The notes: generated by a model not told the origin, from the sequence alone. A stretch of 13,798 bases of DNA from Cyanobacteria bacterium UBA11153 (GCA_003511885.1 DOIX01000388.1:1-13798), one strand, 5' to 3'. Counted from the first letter of the stretch, positions 5,979 through 13,727 are shown. Translations and numbers: made by a program.

Positions 5979-6242
5979 ATGACTCAGGTCAACACAACAA
6001 TCAGTGACAAGCTCAACGAATTACTGGAAAGGCTGTCTGAGCTTACCGGGATATCGAAAAGCAGTCTAATAGCGGAATACGTCAGGCGCGGTATTTATGA
6101 AGACATCAGGAATGAAGCGAGACTAGCGGAATTCAACACGGCAATCAGTCAAGGGATACCCACTACGATTGCCCCAGCTACTCCCGCCACTGATACCCCT
6201 GCAGTAAAAATGCCTACTACTGACAAGAGGAAAGTTAGGTAG
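5979..6242 (+). CDS. Ribbon-helix-helix (CopG/Arc-type) DNA-binding regulator
   Basis: Residues about 3-45 have the ribbon-helix-helix pattern: a short strand (QVNTTIS), helix A (DKLNELLERLSELTG), a turn and helix B (SKSSLIAEYVRRGIYEDI). Such proteins dimerise through the strand, which contacts the DNA major groove, and commonly regulate plasmid copy number, partition or toxin-antitoxin genes. Residues 46-87 are a low-complexity Pro/Thr/Ala tail ending in KRKVR. Two ATGs are adjacent (5976 and 5979); AAAGG at 5968-5972 gives a better spacing to 5979. No toxin gene follows; a strong terminator does. It is divergent from the recombinase operon, and the shared gap contains a GCCTAGGC palindrome (5932-5939), a plausible autoregulatory operator. 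The domain call is good; the target is inference. Confidence 0.85.
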   Translation: MTQVNTTISDKLNELLERLSELTGISKSSLIAEYVRRGIYEDIRNEARLAEFNTAISQGIPTTIAPATPATDTPAVKMPTTDKRKVR

Positions 6243-6272
6243 TCAGTAAAAATCAGTCGATAACTAACAAGT

Positions 6273-6304
6273 AATGGATAGGTAACAATGCCTATCCATT
6301 TTTT
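6273..6304 (+). terminator. Intrinsic terminator of the RHH gene
   Basis: AATGGATAGG (6273-6282) and CCTATCCATT (6291-6300) form a perfect 10-bp stem with an 8-nt loop, running into a T tract to 6304. It lies 30 bp after the RHH stop codon. Confidence 0.9.
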
Positions 6305-6323
6305 CACTAAAATCACCCTTAAT

Positions 6324-6344
6324 TAGCACTTTCCTAGCACTTTC
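6324..6344 (+). repeat. Two direct 10-bp repeats near the attachment site (possible integrase arm sites)
   Basis: TAGCACTTTC occurs at 6324-6333 and again at 6335-6344, one helical turn apart and 44 bp from the tRNA fragment. Closely spaced direct repeats beside the core are typical arm-type binding sites of tyrosine integrases. Two copies only, so this is suggestive. Confidence 0.45.
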
Positions 6345-6387
6345 GGGTATACTGAAGCTGAAAACGCTTATACAACAGTGCTATTAA

Positions 6388-6434
6388 CTACGTTGACATC
6401 GTAGGGGTCACTGGTTCGAGTCCAGTTGTGTCCA
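6388..6434 (+). tRNA. 3' fragment of tRNA-Val(GAC), right attachment site (attR)
   Basis: The fragment starts exactly at the anticodon stem. CTACG (6388-6392), loop TTGACAT with anticodon GAC, and CGTAG (6400-6404) form a perfect arm. The variable segment GGGTC follows, then the T arm ACTGG-TTCGAGT-CCAGT (6410-6426), acceptor strand TGTGTCC and discriminator A (6434). No CCA is encoded. The 26 nt upstream contain neither the matching GGACACA nor a D arm, so this is not a functional gene. It is the duplicated 3' half expected at one end of an element integrated into tRNA-Val; the crossover lies within or near the anticodon arm. The intact tRNA should be at the left end of the element. Confidence 0.85.
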
Positions 6435-6444
6435 TAGTCAATAA

Positions 6445-6484
6445 TGGCTAAAAGCCTTACGCGATAAGGTTTTCGGCTATTTAA
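6445..6484 (+). terminator. Hairpin downstream of the tRNA fragment, probable native tRNA terminator
   Basis: TGGCTAAAAGCCTTA (6445-6459) pairs imperfectly, with G-T wobbles, with TAAGGTTTTCGGCTA (6465-6479) around a 5-nt loop, and is followed by TTTAATT. It lies 10 bp after the tRNA fragment and probably served the original tRNA gene before integration. Confidence 0.6.
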
Positions 6485-6496
6485 TTGCTCAAGAGA

Positions 6497-6532
6497 GCGA
6501 TCGCCTTCGGCAGGAGCGAAGCCCAGCGCATC
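6497..6532. repeat. HIP1-linked palindromic repeat, degenerate
   Basis: A HIP1 octamer GCGATCGC (6497-6504) is followed by a CTTCG/CGAAG stem (6505-6509, 6517-6521) and a GC-rich tail. Short HIP1-bearing palindromes of this look are scattered through many cyanobacterial genomes. It is the first HIP1 site after the element boundary. Confidence 0.35.
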
Positions 6533-6561
6533 TTTTCCAGGAGTAAGGTAGTGAATAACCT

Positions 6562-7203
6562 CTATTCCAGCAACTTAACCTCAAAAACCTCAGCAAATTT
6601 ACTCGCTACTAAAGGCAATACCTCCGCCACAGTAATGCCAGGAATAAAATCAGCCAAACTCCCCACAGGTTTATCCATAATTCCACAAGGAATAATCCGG
6701 TTAAAACCACTCAAATCAGGGCAAACATTTAAAGCAAAACCGTGCATCGTCAGCCAACGACTTACCTTAATCCCAATCGCAGCCACCTTACATCCTGCCA
6801 GCCAAACTCCAGTCATCCCCTCAATGCGATCGCCTTTTAGTCCATAAATCCCCAAAACTCGAATCAAAACCTCTTCTAACTGCCGCAGATACCAGTGTAA
6901 GTCTTGTTGGTAATATCGTAAATTGAGAATGGGATATCCCACCAGTTGACCGGGACAATGATAAGTCACTTCGCCACCACGTTCAACCCGGTGAACCTCC
7001 CAGTTTACCTCGGCCGGGTCAAATTTGAGAAATTCTAAACTCGCTCCTTGTCCTAAACTATAGACAGGGGGATGCTCCAACAAAAGGAGGACATCTTCTA
7101 AACTAGGATCTGCCACTCGTTGTGCAAGTAGCGATCGCTGTTTTTCCCAAGCTAAGGTGTAAGGTACTATTCCCAGATTATTGACGAGGCATCGACGAGG
7201 CAT
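6562..7203 (-). CDS. lipB: Octanoyltransferase (lipoyl(octanoyl) transferase)
   Basis: LipB moves the octanoyl group from octanoyl-ACP to the lipoyl domains of 2-oxoacid dehydrogenases and the glycine cleavage H protein, the first step of endogenous lipoate synthesis; LipA then adds sulfur. At 213 aa the length is normal. Visible family marks are [14 protein letters not shown] (42-54), the active-site strand [13 protein letters not shown] (75-87), K139 in [22 protein letters not shown] (153-160), and the catalytic C173 in IIPCGI, close to C169 and K135 of the E. coli enzyme. The ATG at 7203 gives a normal N-terminus; no strong SD is visible. It is divergent from fni across 124 bp that consist mostly of heptamer repeats. 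It is the first chromosomal gene next to the integrated element. Confidence 0.95.
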   Translation of the reverse strand: MPRRCLVNNLGIVPYTLAWEKQRSLLAQRVADPSLEDVLLLLEHPPVYSLGQGASLEFLKFDPAEVNWEVHRVERGGEVTYHCPGQLVGYPILNLRYYQQDLHWYLRQLEEVLIRVLGIYGLKGDRIEGMTGVWLAGCKVAAIGIKVSRWLTMHGFALNVCPDLSGFNRIIPCGIMDKPVGSLADFIPGITVAEVLPLVASKFAEVFEVKLLE

Positions 7204-7220
7204 TATTTTCTAGGATTCCG

Positions 7221-7325
7221 CTAATTGTTAATGGCTAATTGTTAATAGCTAATTGTCAACTGTCAACTGTCCACTGTCAATTGTCAACTGTTAATTGTCA
7301 ATTGTCAACTGTTAACTATCAACTC
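7221..7325 (+). repeat. Fifteen tandem heptamers (TCAACTG type) between lipB and fni
   Basis: Exactly 15 seven-base units fill 7221-7325 with no break in phase: early units are CTAATTG and TTAATGG/TTAATAG, later ones mostly TCAACTG, TCAATTG and TTAATTG. It ends 2 nt before the fni ATG and occupies most of the divergent intergenic space. Short tandemly repeated heptamers are known from cyanobacteria. Confidence 0.9.
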
Positions 7326-7327
7326 TT

Positions 7328-8356
7328 ATGACCGAAACCCAAGCCAGAAAAGCCGATCATATCAGAATTTGTCTTCAGGAAGACGTGCAATGTCGTGCCG
7401 TAACTAACGGATTGGAAAATTATCGCTTTATCCACTCTTGTTTACCAGAAATCGATCGCAGCGAAATTGACATTACTACGCCATTTCTGGGTAAAATCAT
7501 GGGAGCGCCCTTGCTGATTTCTTCGATGACGGGCGGTACAGAAGAGGCAAAAAAGATTAATTTTCGTCTGGCAGAAATCGCTCAAACCTATAAACTAGCT
7601 ATGGGTGTAGGTTCCCAAAGAGTAGCAGTAGAGAAGCCAGAAGTCGCCAATACTTTCGCCGTGCGATCGCACGCCCCTGATATCCTATTATTTGCTAATC
7701 TCGGCGCAGTTCAGCTAAATTATACTTACGGACTCGAGCAATGTCTGCGCGTTGTTGATACTTTAGCCGCAGATGCTTTAATCCTTCATCTCAATCCCTT
7801 ACAAGAATCTATTCAAACTCATGGTGACACTAACTTCCGAGGCTTACTTGACAAAATAGCCAAATTGTGCAGTAAACTCCCAATCCCAGTCATTGTCAAA
7901 GAAGTCGGGAATGGCATCTCAGCCGTAATGGCACATAAATTACTAGAAGCAGGCGTAACAGCCATCGACGTGGCAGGGGCAGGTGGCACATCCTGGGCAA
8001 AAGTAGAAAGCCAACGCGCCGTCAATCCTATGCAGCGTAAATTAGGACAAACCTTTGCCGACTGGGGATTGCCCACCGCAGAGTGTATTATCACCATTCG
8101 GGAAAATTTCCCAAATGTGCCCCTCATCGCCTCTGGCGGCTTGCGCAACGGCTTAGAGGTAGCAAAAGCGATCGCGCTGGGAGCAGATATTGCAGGTTTA
8201 GCATTCCCTTTCCTTCAAGCAGCGGCTGAGTCAACCACCGCTGTTAATGACTTAGCACAGCTATTAATCGCCGAAATTACTACTGTACTATTTTGCACGG
8301 GTAACGCTACCCTGTCTCAACTCAAACAATCTCATACCTTGCAAAAGTTAAGATAG
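7328..8356 (+). CDS. fni: Isopentenyl-diphosphate delta-isomerase, type 2 (FMN-dependent)
   Basis: The enzyme interconverts isopentenyl and dimethylallyl diphosphate using reduced FMN and Mg2+, balancing the C5 building blocks of carotenoids, the chlorophyll tail and quinones. Cyanobacteria make both through the MEP pathway, so it adjusts their ratio. At 342 aa it is full length with a TIM-barrel layout. Visible motifs are RKADHI (7-12), SSMTGG (65-70), MGVGSQR (92-98), HLNPLQE (154-160, with the metal and catalytic Q/E pair), VKEVGNGIS (190-198), [10 protein letters not shown] (214-223) and ASGGLRNG (268-275) for FMN phosphate binding. The ATG lies 2 nt after the heptamer tract, so there is no recognisable SD and the leader is made of repeat. 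A second, oppositely oriented heptamer tract starts right after the stop codon. Confidence 0.96.
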   Translation: MTETQARKADHIRICLQEDVQCRAVTNGLENYRFIHSCLPEIDRSEIDITTPFLGKIMGAPLLISSMTGGTEEAKKINFRLAEIAQTYKLAMGVGSQRVAVEKPEVANTFAVRSHAPDILLFANLGAVQLNYTYGLEQCLRVVDTLAADALILHLNPLQESIQTHGDTNFRGLLDKIAKLCSKLPIPVIVKEVGNGISAVMAHKLLEAGVTAIDVAGAGGTSWAKVESQRAVNPMQRKLGQTFADWGLPTAECIITIRENFPNVPLIASGGLRNGLEVAKAIALGADIAGLAFPFLQAAAESTTAVNDLAQLLIAEITTVLFCTGNATLSQLKQSHTLQKLR

Positions 8357-8398
8357 CAGTTGACAGTTGACAATTGATAGTTGACATTTGACAGTTGA
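8357..8398 (-). repeat. Six tandem heptamers (CAGTTGA type), inverted relative to the tract before fni
   Basis: CAGTTGA, CAGTTGA, CAATTGA, TAGTTGA, CATTTGA and CAGTTGA follow in perfect phase directly after the fni stop codon. They are the reverse complement of the TCAACTG family at 7221-7325, so the fni transcript is bounded by complementary repeats. Confidence 0.85.
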
Positions 8399-8445
8399 TA
8401 GTATGGAAATCAAAACTCCTCATTCTTAATTCCCCATTCCCCAAA

Positions 8446-10263
8446 ATGCGTCAATTTCTCAAACAAATCTTTGCCAGCCTCATTGGTAGCCTTGCAGGTT
8501 TATCCTTATTTTGCGGGTTAGGCACAATTGGACTAATTATTTTAATTATTGCGGCTGGGACTCAAGATTCGACCCCGCAAGTCAAGGATAAATCAGTATT
8601 AATTTTTGATTCTTCTCTCAATATTACCGATACCGATCCTACTTCTAGTACTGGCGATGCCATTGGGCAAGCCTTATCAGGTGAAGAATCGAATACAATT
8701 ACTTTGCGGACCGTTTTAAATAGTTTAGAAGAAGCCACCCAAGATCCGCGCATTATTGCTCTGTATATAGATGGATCTCACTCAGGAGGTGGTAGCACCA
8801 CCGGATTGGCTACTCTCAAAGAAGTAAGGGCAGCAATGGAAAAATTCCGCGCTGCTGGGAAGACAATTATTGCCTACGATGTAGATTTATCTGAAAGAGA
8901 ATATTATTTGAATTCCGTAGCAGATACCCTGATTCTTAATCCTATGGGCGGTATAGAAATAAATGGTTTTAGTTCCGAACCATTATTTTTAACGGGCGCA
9001 TTAGAAAAATTTGGAGTAGGAGTTCAAGTAATTCGAGTAGGGAAGTATAAATCGGCTGTGGAACCATTTCTCCTCAAAGAACTTAGTCCAGAAAATCGAC
9101 AACAATTACAAGCATTATTAGGAGATATTTGGGGAGAATTGATCGCCACGGTGGGGAAAAGTCGGAAAATCTCGCCCCAACAGTTACAAGGGATCGCAGA
9201 TTCTCAAGGTGTCTTGATGGCATCAGATGCTAAAACGCGAGGTTTAATTGATAAAGTCGCCTATTTTGATGAAGTAATAACCGATCTAAAAAAGATTGCA
9301 GGTGCAACAGAGGACGAGAAATCTTTCCCGCAAATTCGCTTGTCTACCTATGCTGAGGTGGCAATGAAAGAAGGGAACAATAAATCCTCCAAAAATAAAA
9401 TTGCTGTTATATATGCTAATGGAGAAATTGTGGATGGTGAAGGTGGGCCTCAACAGGTAGGAGGTGACAGTTTTGCCAAACAAATGCGGCAATTGCGATT
9501 GGATAATGATGTCAAAGCTGTAGTTTTGCGCGTGAATAGTCCCGGTGGTAGTGCCACAGCATCAGAAATTATTCAGCGGGAAGTAAGGCTCACTCGTGCC
9601 AAAAAACCTGTGATTGTTTCGATGGGAGATATGGCGGCTTCTGGTGGTTATTGGATTTCTACCTATGGTAATCGAATTTTTGCCGAACCCAATACAGTTA
9701 CGGGCTCGATTGGCGTATTTGGGATGCTATTAAACTTCCAAAAGCTAGCAAATGATAATGGACTTACCTGGGATGTAGTCAAAACAGGTAATTTAGCAGA
9801 TAGTCAGACTGTCAGCCGTCCCAAAACACCCCAAGAAATTGCGATCGCCCAAAATATCGTCAATCAGATTTATAATCAATTTCTCGATAAAGTCGCCGAT
9901 TCTCGCAAAATACCCAAACCCAAGGTAGCACAAATTGCTCAAGGCCGAGTTTGGTCTGGAAGTGATGCCAAACAACTTGGTTTAGTCGATGAAATTGGCG
10001 GATTAGATGAGGCGATTGCTTACGCAGCCAAACAAGCTGATTTAGGAGATAATTGGCAACTGGAAGAATATCCCAAATTTCGCAGTTTAGAAGAAAGAAT
10101 TTTGTTAAAGCTGACAGGCGATAAAAATAGCCGCAGTCAGAAGATATCCGATCCTTTAACTAGGGAATTTCTCAAGTTAAAAGCCGATTTAGAAATTCTC
10201 CAAGGATTAAACGATCCTAAAGGAGTTTATGCCCGTTTACCGTTTAATTGGCGGATAGATTAG
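8446..10263 (+). CDS. sppA: Signal peptide peptidase SppA, 67-kDa two-domain type
   Basis: SppA is a membrane-anchored S49 serine protease that degrades cleaved signal peptides; in cyanobacteria SppA proteins are also linked to thylakoid protein turnover under light stress. From the ATG at 8446 it has 605 aa, the size of the long type. An N-terminal membrane anchor lies at about residues 11-38. The protein has two tandem S49 domains: the N-terminal domain supplies the general-base lysine K202 (GKYKSAVEPF) and the C-terminal domain the nucleophile S399 (MAASGGYW), matching K209 and S409 of E. coli SppA. LRVNSPGGSA (361-370) and TGSIGVFG (419-426) are further family marks. The frame is open to 8395, but that start would be a TTG inside the heptamer repeat, so I prefer 8446. 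No good SD is visible. Confidence 0.95.
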   Translation: MRQFLKQIFASLIGSLAGLSLFCGLGTIGLIILIIAAGTQDSTPQVKDKSVLIFDSSLNITDTDPTSSTGDAIGQALSGEESNTITLRTVLNSLEEATQDPRIIALYIDGSHSGGGSTTGLATLKEVRAAMEKFRAAGKTIIAYDVDLSEREYYLNSVADTLILNPMGGIEINGFSSEPLFLTGALEKFGVGVQVIRVGKYKSAVEPFLLKELSPENRQQLQALLGDIWGELIATVGKSRKISPQQLQGIADSQGVLMASDAKTRGLIDKVAYFDEVITDLKKIAGATEDEKSFPQIRLSTYAEVAMKEGNNKSSKNKIAVIYANGEIVDGEGGPQQVGGDSFAKQMRQLRLDNDVKAVVLRVNSPGGSATASEIIQREVRLTRAKKPVIVSMGDMAASGGYWISTYGNRIFAEPNTVTGSIGVFGMLLNFQKLANDNGLTWDVVKTGNLADSQTVSRPKTPQEIAIAQNIVNQIYNQFLDKVADSRKIPKPKVAQIAQGRVWSGSDAKQLGLVDEIGGLDEAIAYAAKQADLGDNWQLEEYPKFRSLEERILLKLTGDKNSRSQKISDPLTREFLKLKADLEILQGLNDPKGVYARLPFNWRID

Positions 10264-10315
10264 TAGGATTATACCCAGAGCGTCAGTCGATGATAATGTT
10301 GAGGATAGCGACGTT

Positions 10316-10346
10316 GCGATCTGGCAGCAGCGTAAGCTATCGCGAT
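10316..10346. repeat. Degenerate HIP-like palindromic repeat
   Basis: GCGAT (10316-10320) and ATCGC (10339-10343) bracket a GC-rich stretch in the 207-bp gap between sppA and the PhyH-family gene. It resembles the interspersed palindromes at 6497-6532; a weak call based on composition and symmetry. Confidence 0.3.
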
Positions 10347-10470
10347 ATACTATCTTTAGTTTTCATCACCCCAGCATCCCGATAATATCTATCTTATAAG
10401 CAACACAACTGAGCCTGAAAAAATTACCAATTTTTAGAGCAATAGCGTTTCGATGAAGGAGAATTAATAT

Positions 10471-11313
10471 ATGTCGGAATACTTAGCTGGAAACCAGCCA
10501 AATTCAGAACAATTAAACCAATGGATTGAATTTTTTCATGCCAATGGGTTTCTGGCGATCCAAAATGTCCTGACACCGGAAAAATGCGAGTTACTCAGAA
10601 ATGACTTGGATGAGGCTTTGCAGAGGGCTGAGGTGGAAAATTATCGGAAATCGAAGAGAATTATGAAGCAGATGTTTGAGCATTCGCAGCATAATCTAGA
10701 TTTGTTTGATTTGGAGCCAATTGTCACTTTTGCGGAACATCTCATTGGTGGGGCGAATGGCGATGGTTACCCAATGGATGCTGGAATTCCCAATGCTAAT
10801 ACTATTCATGTTATCCATAACAACTCGTTTAAGATTCCTCCTCAAACGGATGGTTTGGCGAAAAATTCTTGGCATCAAGATGATACACCGCATATTCTAT
10901 CTTTGGATGGAAAGCCTTTGAAGAATATCCGTCTGAATGTATTGGCGTTTACGGTAAATTATTACTTGACAGATGTGCTATCTGAAGAAAATGGGCCTAC
11001 TCAAGTGATTCCTGGTTCCCATTTATTTGGGAAGTTTTGTGATGGTGATGTTTCTGAATATGAAGATAGAATTTATAGCTGTTTGGGCGGGATGGGTAGT
11101 GCTGTTTGTTTTAATAATCAAGTCTGGCATCGAGGATCGAGAAATACTTCTTCAGTCACTCGCTATATTACTCAAATTACTTATGCAAAAAGACTTGTCG
11201 GACATAAGTATACACCATTTATGAATTATCAGATGCCCAGTCATTGCTATGAAGGAGCCAATCCGAGATTAAAGCAACTTTTGGGTTTTTTGGGTGGTGG
11301 AGCTTATGGGTGA
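10471..11313 (+). CDS. Phytanoyl-CoA dioxygenase (PhyH) family Fe(II)/2-oxoglutarate oxygenase
   Basis: This is a member of the PhyH branch of non-haem iron oxygenases, which hydroxylate or halogenate a substrate while converting 2-oxoglutarate to succinate. The 280-aa length is typical. Residues 16-33 (WIEFFHANGFLAIQNVLT) are the usual N-terminal entry. The iron triad is H135 and D137 (SWHQDD) with H220 (VWHRGSRN); R231 (TRYITQITY) is well placed to bind the 2-oxoglutarate carboxylate. GPTQVIPGSH (175-184) is a strong family mark. AAGGAG precedes the ATG at a good distance. The gene stands alone between sppA and the convergent dnaX, so context does not give the substrate. Natural-product, osmolyte or lipid hydroxylation are all seen in the family. 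Confidence 0.9.
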   Translation: MSEYLAGNQPNSEQLNQWIEFFHANGFLAIQNVLTPEKCELLRNDLDEALQRAEVENYRKSKRIMKQMFEHSQHNLDLFDLEPIVTFAEHLIGGANGDGYPMDAGIPNANTIHVIHNNSFKIPPQTDGLAKNSWHQDDTPHILSLDGKPLKNIRLNVLAFTVNYYLTDVLSEENGPTQVIPGSHLFGKFCDGDVSEYEDRIYSCLGGMGSAVCFNNQVWHRGSRNTSSVTRYITQITYAKRLVGHKYTPFMNYQMPSHCYEGANPRLKQLLGFLGGGAYG

Positions 11314-11333
11314 ATAACCAATAACCAATAACC
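11313..11333 (+). repeat. Three tandem AATAACC heptamers
   Basis: AATAACC occurs three times in a row starting at the last base of the PhyH-gene stop codon, in the 62-bp gap before the convergent dnaX end. It is another 7-bp tandem repeat, of a different sequence from the tracts around fni. Confidence 0.75.
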
Positions 11334-11375
11334 AACAAGAAATAATCTGGTTTCTATCAATACTGAATCAGTCCT

Positions 11376-13628
11376 CTAGAAAGGTATATCATCATCATCT
11401 GAGAAATTGGCTAAATCTGATAATTCTTCATCCCGATGAGGAGGATAATTTTGAATTATGTCACTCCCCCGATTGTTTGCCTCTTCCATCTCTTCTAGGT
11501 TTACTGGTTGTTCTTCTATTTCCTGGTTTTCCTCATCAGTTGTCTGGTTTGATGGCAATTGATTATTCATTGTAGAGCTACTTAGAGCTGTATTATCTGT
11601 CAAATCGATCAACTCGCCCTCAAAAATCTGTTTAATAGTATTACGTGCTTTCTCAACTAAATCTGGATCTGCTTTTACTTCTGAATTTATGAAGAGAGTT
11701 TCAGGGACATTCGCTGGATTGCCTACTGTTTTTTCTGCTAATTGTTCTCCATCTCTTAAATCATTAATTATTTCGTGTTTGGGATTAAGTTTATCTTCGC
11801 TGAAGTTTAGGTTTGTTTGCTCTTCTTCTCCTGGTTTAGATAATGCTTCCTCTCTTTTTGATGCCAATTCTGAGATATTGGGCGATTTTAGTTCATTATC
11901 TGTCTGAGGTGATGAGGTAGGCTTTGTTTCTGATATTGATGGTGGAGGGGGATTTTGGCTAGTTGGTTTCTGTGTTGCAGTAGTATTACTAGATTTAGAT
12001 AATTTAGTTTCCAGGATTACCTTGATATGGCTTTGAAAAATAGCGGCAAAAGTTGCTTCAATTTTTGCCAAATTCTTTTGAGCTGATTTGAGTAATGTTT
12101 CATTGCGAATGGCAATTTTAGCTACTGAGTCTTGAAAGCTTAATAACTCACCATGTTCCTTTAATAGGGATCTGGGGGCTGGTGGGAGATTATTTAATAA
12201 ATTTTGCCATATTTCCTGAAGATTGGTTTGTAAATTATCTGATTCTTGGCTACTATAACTATTGTAAGTAACGGGTGTAATTGGATCTGAATATGGTTTT
12301 TCATGAGGTTTATTTTCCTCAATACGGTTGGCGGGAGGTGTCATCGGTGGCTTTGTCCCGTTGCCATTTAATCCAGGATTTCTGCCATTGCCAAAGTGGG
12401 TGGGATTGTCATGAAAATTATTGAGATTAACAGGGGGAATTTCACTTTGCGGTGTCTTGGGCAATTCCTGTCGCGGAATATCTGATTTTTGTCCCCGTGC
12501 TTGAGTGGTGATATTTCCGCTTCTAAAAGTATTTGCTGAAGGTAATAATCCCAGAAGGGTTACCTCCAACCATAAACGCGGTTGAGTGGTATTTTTAACT
12601 TGAACTTCGCTATTTTTGAGATGCTGTTGACTTTGCAAAATTGTGGAAATTTCTATTCCTTTGACAAATTCACACATCTTATCCCAAGTTTGTGATGTGA
12701 CGGGGACTAATTCTTGGCGGTTGGGTGCAGTTTTGGCAATGAGCAAATCTCGATAAAAACTTGCCATGTTTTGCAGTACAATCAGAGGTTCTCTCCCTCT
12801 ATCCATCAAATTGCGACAGAGATCCAACACTTTTTCTGAGTGGTCTTCCTTGATAGCACTTACTAATGCTAATAAATCTTGTTCTGGTACCGAGCCGACT
12901 AAATCCCAAACTCCCTCAACTGTTACCTTTTCTGGTAATAAACTCAGTTGATCTAAAAGACTTTGAGCGTCCCGGAGTCCCCCTTGAGCAACTTGGGCAA
13001 TTAAGGTTAAGGCATCATTGGTAATATCAATTTTTTCTTGAACAGAAATATCTCGCAAATGCTGCACCATTGACTCCAGCGGTATCCGTCTAAAATCAAA
13101 CTTCTGACAGCGAGAAATAATAGTAGGGAGTACTCGCTGTGGATCAGTTGTTGCTAGGATAAAAACAACGTGTTTTGGGGGTTCTTCCAGTGTTTTGAGT
13201 AAGGCATTAAATGCCGCCACCGATAACATGTGGCATTCGTCAATCGCATAAACTTTATAGCGACATTGTACTGGAGCAAATTGTGCCTTTTCGATTAAGT
13301 CTCGAATATTATCAACTCCAGTATTACTAGCCGCGTCAATTTCAATTACATCGAGTGCTGCACCAGATGCAGATGCGATACCCTTACATACCTCGCAAAC
13401 ACCACAGGGGAATTCTGTCGGTTTGTTACTCTTTTGACAGTTGAGGGATTTGGCTAAAATCCTTGCCGAAGAGGTTTTCCCCGTACCTCTAGGACCTGTA
13501 AAGAGGTATGCTGGAGCAATACGATCGCTCCTAATGGCATTAATCAGGGTTTTCGCGATCGCTTCTTGCCCAACTAAATCGGCAAATGTCTGAGGGCGAT
13601 ATTTATGGTGTAAGGGCTGATAAGTCAC
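11376..13628 (-). CDS. dnaX: DNA polymerase III subunit tau (DnaX) with SSB-like C-terminal tip
   Basis: DnaX is the AAA+ clamp-loader ATPase that loads the sliding clamp and joins polymerase cores at the fork. With the GTG at 13628 (N-terminus TYQPLHHKYRPQTF, where the conserved fold begins) it is 750 aa; the frame extends to a TTG at 13673. Domains: AAA+ with Walker A GPRGTGKT (45-52), zinc cysteines C64, C75, C78 and C81, Walker B DECH (130-133) and the SRC motif (172-174); the collar up to about 370; a proline/asparagine-rich stretch; a folded domain at about 465-540 (W-NLL-NLPPAPRSLLKEH); then about 200 low-complexity acidic residues. It ends SDDDDIPF, almost the same as the E. coli SSB tip. 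No intein interrupts the ATPase domain, and I saw no canonical A AAA AAG frameshift site. Confidence 0.95.
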   Translation of the reverse strand: MTYQPLHHKYRPQTFADLVGQEAIAKTLINAIRSDRIAPAYLFTGPRGTGKTSSARILAKSLNCQKSNKPTEFPCGVCEVCKGIASASGAALDVIEIDAASNTGVDNIRDLIEKAQFAPVQCRYKVYAIDECHMLSVAAFNALLKTLEEPPKHVVFILATTDPQRVLPTIISRCQKFDFRRIPLESMVQHLRDISVQEKIDITNDALTLIAQVAQGGLRDAQSLLDQLSLLPEKVTVEGVWDLVGSVPEQDLLALVSAIKEDHSEKVLDLCRNLMDRGREPLIVLQNMASFYRDLLIAKTAPNRQELVPVTSQTWDKMCEFVKGIEISTILQSQQHLKNSEVQVKNTTQPRLWLEVTLLGLLPSANTFRSGNITTQARGQKSDIPRQELPKTPQSEIPPVNLNNFHDNPTHFGNGRNPGLNGNGTKPPMTPPANRIEENKPHEKPYSDPITPVTYNSYSSQESDNLQTNLQEIWQNLLNNLPPAPRSLLKEHGELLSFQDSVAKIAIRNETLLKSAQKNLAKIEATFAAIFQSHIKVILETKLSKSSNTTATQKPTSQNPPPPSISETKPTSSPQTDNELKSPNISELASKREEALSKPGEEEQTNLNFSEDKLNPKHEIINDLRDGEQLAEKTVGNPANVPETLFINSEVKADPDLVEKARNTIKQIFEGELIDLTDNTALSSSTMNNQLPSNQTTDEENQEIEEQPVNLEEMEEANNRGSDIIQNYPPHRDEELSDLANFSDDDDIPF

Positions 13629-13727
13629 TGGGCTTAGTGCGGCTGCTTTACAGGCTAGGTTTGGTATTTTCAATTAGGCTGCTTGTGGTTGCCTTGAGTG
13701 GTGCGATTTCTCACTTGACTCATTGTT

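Larger units (their letters stand above)
1..6434. mobile_element. Integrated mobile element, right-hand part (left end outside window)
   Basis: The right limit is a 47-bp 3' tRNA-Val fragment, which is the usual footprint left when a tyrosine recombinase integrates into a tRNA gene. Inside lie a tyrosine recombinase, a DUF3854/D5-type primase-helicase, a ribbon-helix-helix regulator, small unknown proteins and several long palindromes. Base signatures change at the same place: no GCGATCGC occurs to the left but seven occur to the right, while nine CCTAGG sites lie between 1968 and 5938 and none to the right. These points are seen directly. Calling it a plasmid-like integrative element or a phage satellite is inference; no capsid, terminase, relaxase or type IV secretion gene is visible in this part. 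The left attachment site and the reconstituted tRNA should lie before base 1. Confidence 0.8.

Noticed and set aside
6362..6434. A complete tRNA gene
   Set aside because: The bases where the 5' acceptor strand should be do not pair with TGTGTCC and no D arm can be formed; only the 3' 47 nt are tRNA.
6485..6847. 120-aa plus-strand ORF
   Set aside because: It is antisense to the lipB C-terminal half, which carries the catalytic cysteine.
7221..8398. CRISPR array
   Set aside because: The repeats are continuous 7-bp units without unique spacers.
11376..13628. Programmed tau/gamma frameshift and DnaX intein
   Set aside because: No canonical A AAA AAG was found near the end of the ATPase and collar region, and the ATPase motifs run on without an insertion.
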